This document shows, one piece after another, positions 62,332 to 64,000 of a stretch of 64,000 bases of DNA. Location: contig CAWFMT010000003.1 in the NCBI GenBank assembly GCA_963817075.1, positions 1,116,001-1,180,000 on the forward strand, written 5' to 3'. The notes below the pieces were generated by a model. It was not told the origin of the DNA. It worked only from the letters and a program-made list of their open reading frames with translations, and ran no database searches. Each line of letters begins with the position of its first letter. Positions within the stretch are counted from its first letter, which is position 1. The translations under genes were made by a program, and so were the position numbers. Source of the stretch: DASPKM01 sp963817075 (lineage in GTDB: Bacteria > Bacteroidota > Bacteroidia > Chitinophagales > Chitinophagaceae).

Positions 62332-64000
62332 CTACCAGGCAATCCCATAATCCTCACCATGATTACTTGATCCCCCCCAAAATGATCCATGCTTCCAATC
62401 AAACCAAATTGCATTGATCGGTCCGGAGGTCCTATCGTCAAATGTCAATGTATATCCCATTTGACGCAGTTCTTTTTTGATCCATTCAGGAGTGGATGTT
62501 TGAAGAAGAATGGATCCAGGCTTTGGTCTGCGCTCATCGATCTTTGTTCCTCCCAGCGATAACCAAAGTTGATTAGTATTGATGTTAGGAGCTTCTACTG
62601 CTTCCTGTACTGTCATTCCGAATTCTACCATGTCCAGAAAAAACTGAAGTAAATTCTGATCCTGAGTATCGCCTCCCTGTACGGCGAATGAAAGGAATGG
62701 CTTTCCATCTTTCAATGCCATTGTTGGTGTTAATGTAACTCTCGGCCTCTTGCCCGGCGCGATAACATTATAAGGGTTCAATGAATCAGAAAGGACGAAG
62801 CTCTGTAATCGCTGGCTCATACCAACACCAGTGCGACCAGCTACGCAAGCTGGAAGCCATCCACCACTTGGTGTGATTGAAACAACCCAACCTTCCTTAT
62901 CTGCTGCTTCTACTGATGTAGTTCCAAGTCGGAGCCTGGCATTATAGTCCTCATCAACTGATGTTGTGTTATATGCAAAACCTCGCTGTTTCAAATACTG
63001 CAGGAAGGGATTTGACTTTCCTTCAAAAGGATATGGATCGCCTGGTCCGGCTTTGGGATCATTTTTATCTGGCCTGATCAACTTCGCACGTTCCTTTGCA
63101 TATTCTTTAGAAAGCAGCCCTTTGATGGGTTCTTCAGGTGGGAAATACGGATCTCCATAATAAAAATCGCGGTCTGCAAATGATAGATTCATGGCCTGAT
63201 ATACTGTATGTATATACTTCGCAGAATTGAATCCCATATTTTTCAGATCGAAGTTTTCAAGAATATTCAGAGCCTGAAGCATTACTGGACCTTGAGTCCA
63301 CTGGGATAATTTATAAACATCAATGCCTTTATAATTGGTCATTAATGGCTCTTCCTGGATAGGTTTCCATTTGGCAAGATCTTCCATTGTGATAAGTCCG
63401 CCTTGTTCCTGGCAACCCCTTACAAATTCTTTAGCGATGTCACCTTTATAGAATCTTTCATATGCCGCGTAGATAGCCTCTTTCCTGGTCTTTCCTTTTT
63501 TCAGTGCCTCTTGCTCAGCATCAACCATTTTTTGTAGTGTCTGTAAAAGCTCAGGTTGCCGAAATATTTCTCCTGCTTCGGGAGCTTCGCGTTCTTTTCC
63601 AGGATGTGTGAGAAATATCCTTTTTGAATATGGCCATTCACTGATCATTTTCTTATTGCGCTCAATTGAGTTGGCAGTTTGAGCTTCGATTGGATAACCC
63701 TCTGCTAATTGCATGGAAGGTGTAAGGACATCTTTCAAACTCATGGTGCCATATTCAGCAAGCATGTAACATAATCCTCCAGGAGTTCCCGGAGTTACTG
63801 CGGCCAGAGGTCCATATTCCGGTGGAAAATTCATTCCCTTTGATGTAAAGAATGAAGGTGTTGCTCCAGTTGGAGCAATTCCAAGTGAATTGATGCCGAT
63901 GACCTTACCAGTTTTTGGATTGTATATGAGCGCCTGCGTTTCTCCACCCCAGCTCAACACATCCCACATTGTGCAGGTTGCACCAAGCATGGCACAGGCA
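62332..64000 (-). CDS. ggt: Gamma-glutamyltransferase family protein (partial, N-terminus outside window)
   Basis: The visible 556 residues are open to the right edge (the codons before MLGATCTMWDVLSWGGETQA continue the frame), so the signal peptide and first residues lie outside. Family segments are NFPPEYGPLAAVTPGTPGGL, LKDVLTPSMQLAEGYPI, YKLSQWTQGPVMLQALNILE, NLSFADRDFYYGDPYFPP, then the autocleavage site TTSVEAADKEGWVVSITPSG, whose second Thr should become the nucleophile. LTPTMALKDGKPFLSFAVQG and DQNLLQFFLDMVEFGMTVQE follow. It cleaves gamma-glutamyl peptides such as glutathione in the periplasm. The usual TTH..VD site reads TTSVEAAD here, a small departure. Confidence 0.93.
   Translation of the reverse strand, partial: ACAMLGATCTMWDVLSWGGETQALIYNPKTGKVIGINSLGIAPTGATPSFFTSKGMNFPPEYGPLAAVTPGTPGGLCYMLAEYGTMSLKDVLTPSMQLAEGYPIEAQTANSIERNKKMISEWPYSKRIFLTHPGKEREAPEAGEIFRQPELLQTLQKMVDAEQEALKKGKTRKEAIYAAYERFYKGDIAKEFVRGCQEQGGLITMEDLAKWKPIQEEPLMTNYKGIDVYKLSQWTQGPVMLQALNILENFDLKNMGFNSAKYIHTVYQAMNLSFADRDFYYGDPYFPPEEPIKGLLSKEYAKERAKLIRPDKNDPKAGPGDPYPFEGKSNPFLQYLKQRGFAYNTTSVDEDYNARLRLGTTSVEAADKEGWVVSITPSGGWLPACVAGRTGVGMSQRLQSFVLSDSLNPYNVIAPGKRPRVTLTPTMALKDGKPFLSFAVQGGDTQDQNLLQFFLDMVEFGMTVQEAVEAPNINTNQLWLSLGGTKIDERRPKPGSILLQTSTPEWIKKELRQMGYTLTFDDRTSGPINAIWFDWKHGSFWGGSSNHGEDYGIAW

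Overview
The window looks like a chromosomal segment of a Bacteroidota bacterium, most likely of the class Chitinophagia. The evidence is low to moderate GC, many genes with families restricted to that phylum (DUF4251, DUF2911, DUF5916, DUF1835, a Bacteroidota-type SdhC, a large SprA-like outer-membrane barrel), TAnnTTTG-type -7 promoter boxes, few Shine-Dalgarno sites, and many secreted proteins starting MKK... and ending the signal peptide with xAQ. The placement is inference from gene content; no 16S rRNA gene is present.

Layout. 0-6 kb: holA (3' end outside the window), a membrane-anchored coiled-coil protein, and a very large outer-membrane protein whose 3' end is frame-shifted three times. 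5.8-9.9 kb (minus strand): succinate dehydrogenase/fumarate reductase sdhC-sdhA-sdhB, with a four-helix-bundle (S23/IVS-type) gene wedged between sdhA and sdhB inside a perfect 28-bp inverted repeat. 10-12.6 kb (plus): accD, smpB and a secreted protein. 12.7-18.1 kb (minus): topoisomerase IV subunits parC and parE around a DUF1835 gene. 18.3-18.7 kb: tRNA-Lys(CTT) flanked by decayed partial copies of itself interrupted by palindromes. 18.9-21.4 kb: small membrane/secreted proteins and a modular secreted protein sharing a C-terminal domain with the one next to smpB. 21.5-30 kb: TPR protein, transglutaminase-like protein, TrpF-like protein, Zn-ribbon protein, nitrilase, SDR, ssb and a dipeptide epimerase; nearly every longer gene in this stretch is split by 1-nt frameshifts while the encoded protein sequence stays recognisable. 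30-42.6 kb: thioesterase, PlsC-like acyltransferase, SIMPL protein, ahcY, Gfo/Idh/MocA oxidoreductase, DUF4251, VOC protein, esterase, a monooxygenase-fold protein, K+/H+ antiporter and DUF2911. 42.7-58 kb: amidohydrolase, DUF5916 barrel protein, GH20 hexosaminidase, NmrA-type reductase, single-domain response regulator, an active/inactive M16 peptidase pair, M20 dipeptidase and a MacB/FtsX-like permease. 58-64 kb: YycJ/WalJ-type MBL hydrolase, CvfB-like S1 protein, soluble PQQ-type sugar dehydrogenase lipoprotein and gamma-glutamyltransferase (N-terminus outside the window).

The genes are mostly ordinary core metabolism plus cell-envelope, peptide and sugar turnover (M16, M20, GGT, dipeptide epimerase, GH20). 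I found no CRISPR array, transposase, phage, secondary-metabolite cluster or recognisable defence system.

The most unusual content is between the genes. At least ten families of short word repeats arranged as inverted pairs occupy the gaps. The commonest reads roughly AACCGC-CAAGACGCAAAGG...CCTTGCGCCTTTGCGGTT, occurs about 13 times in 64 kb, and almost always lies within a few bases to about 20 bases of a stop codon. Smaller palindromes are nested inside some copies at the same site. These, the S23 cassette and the shredded tRNA copies are the leads I would follow.
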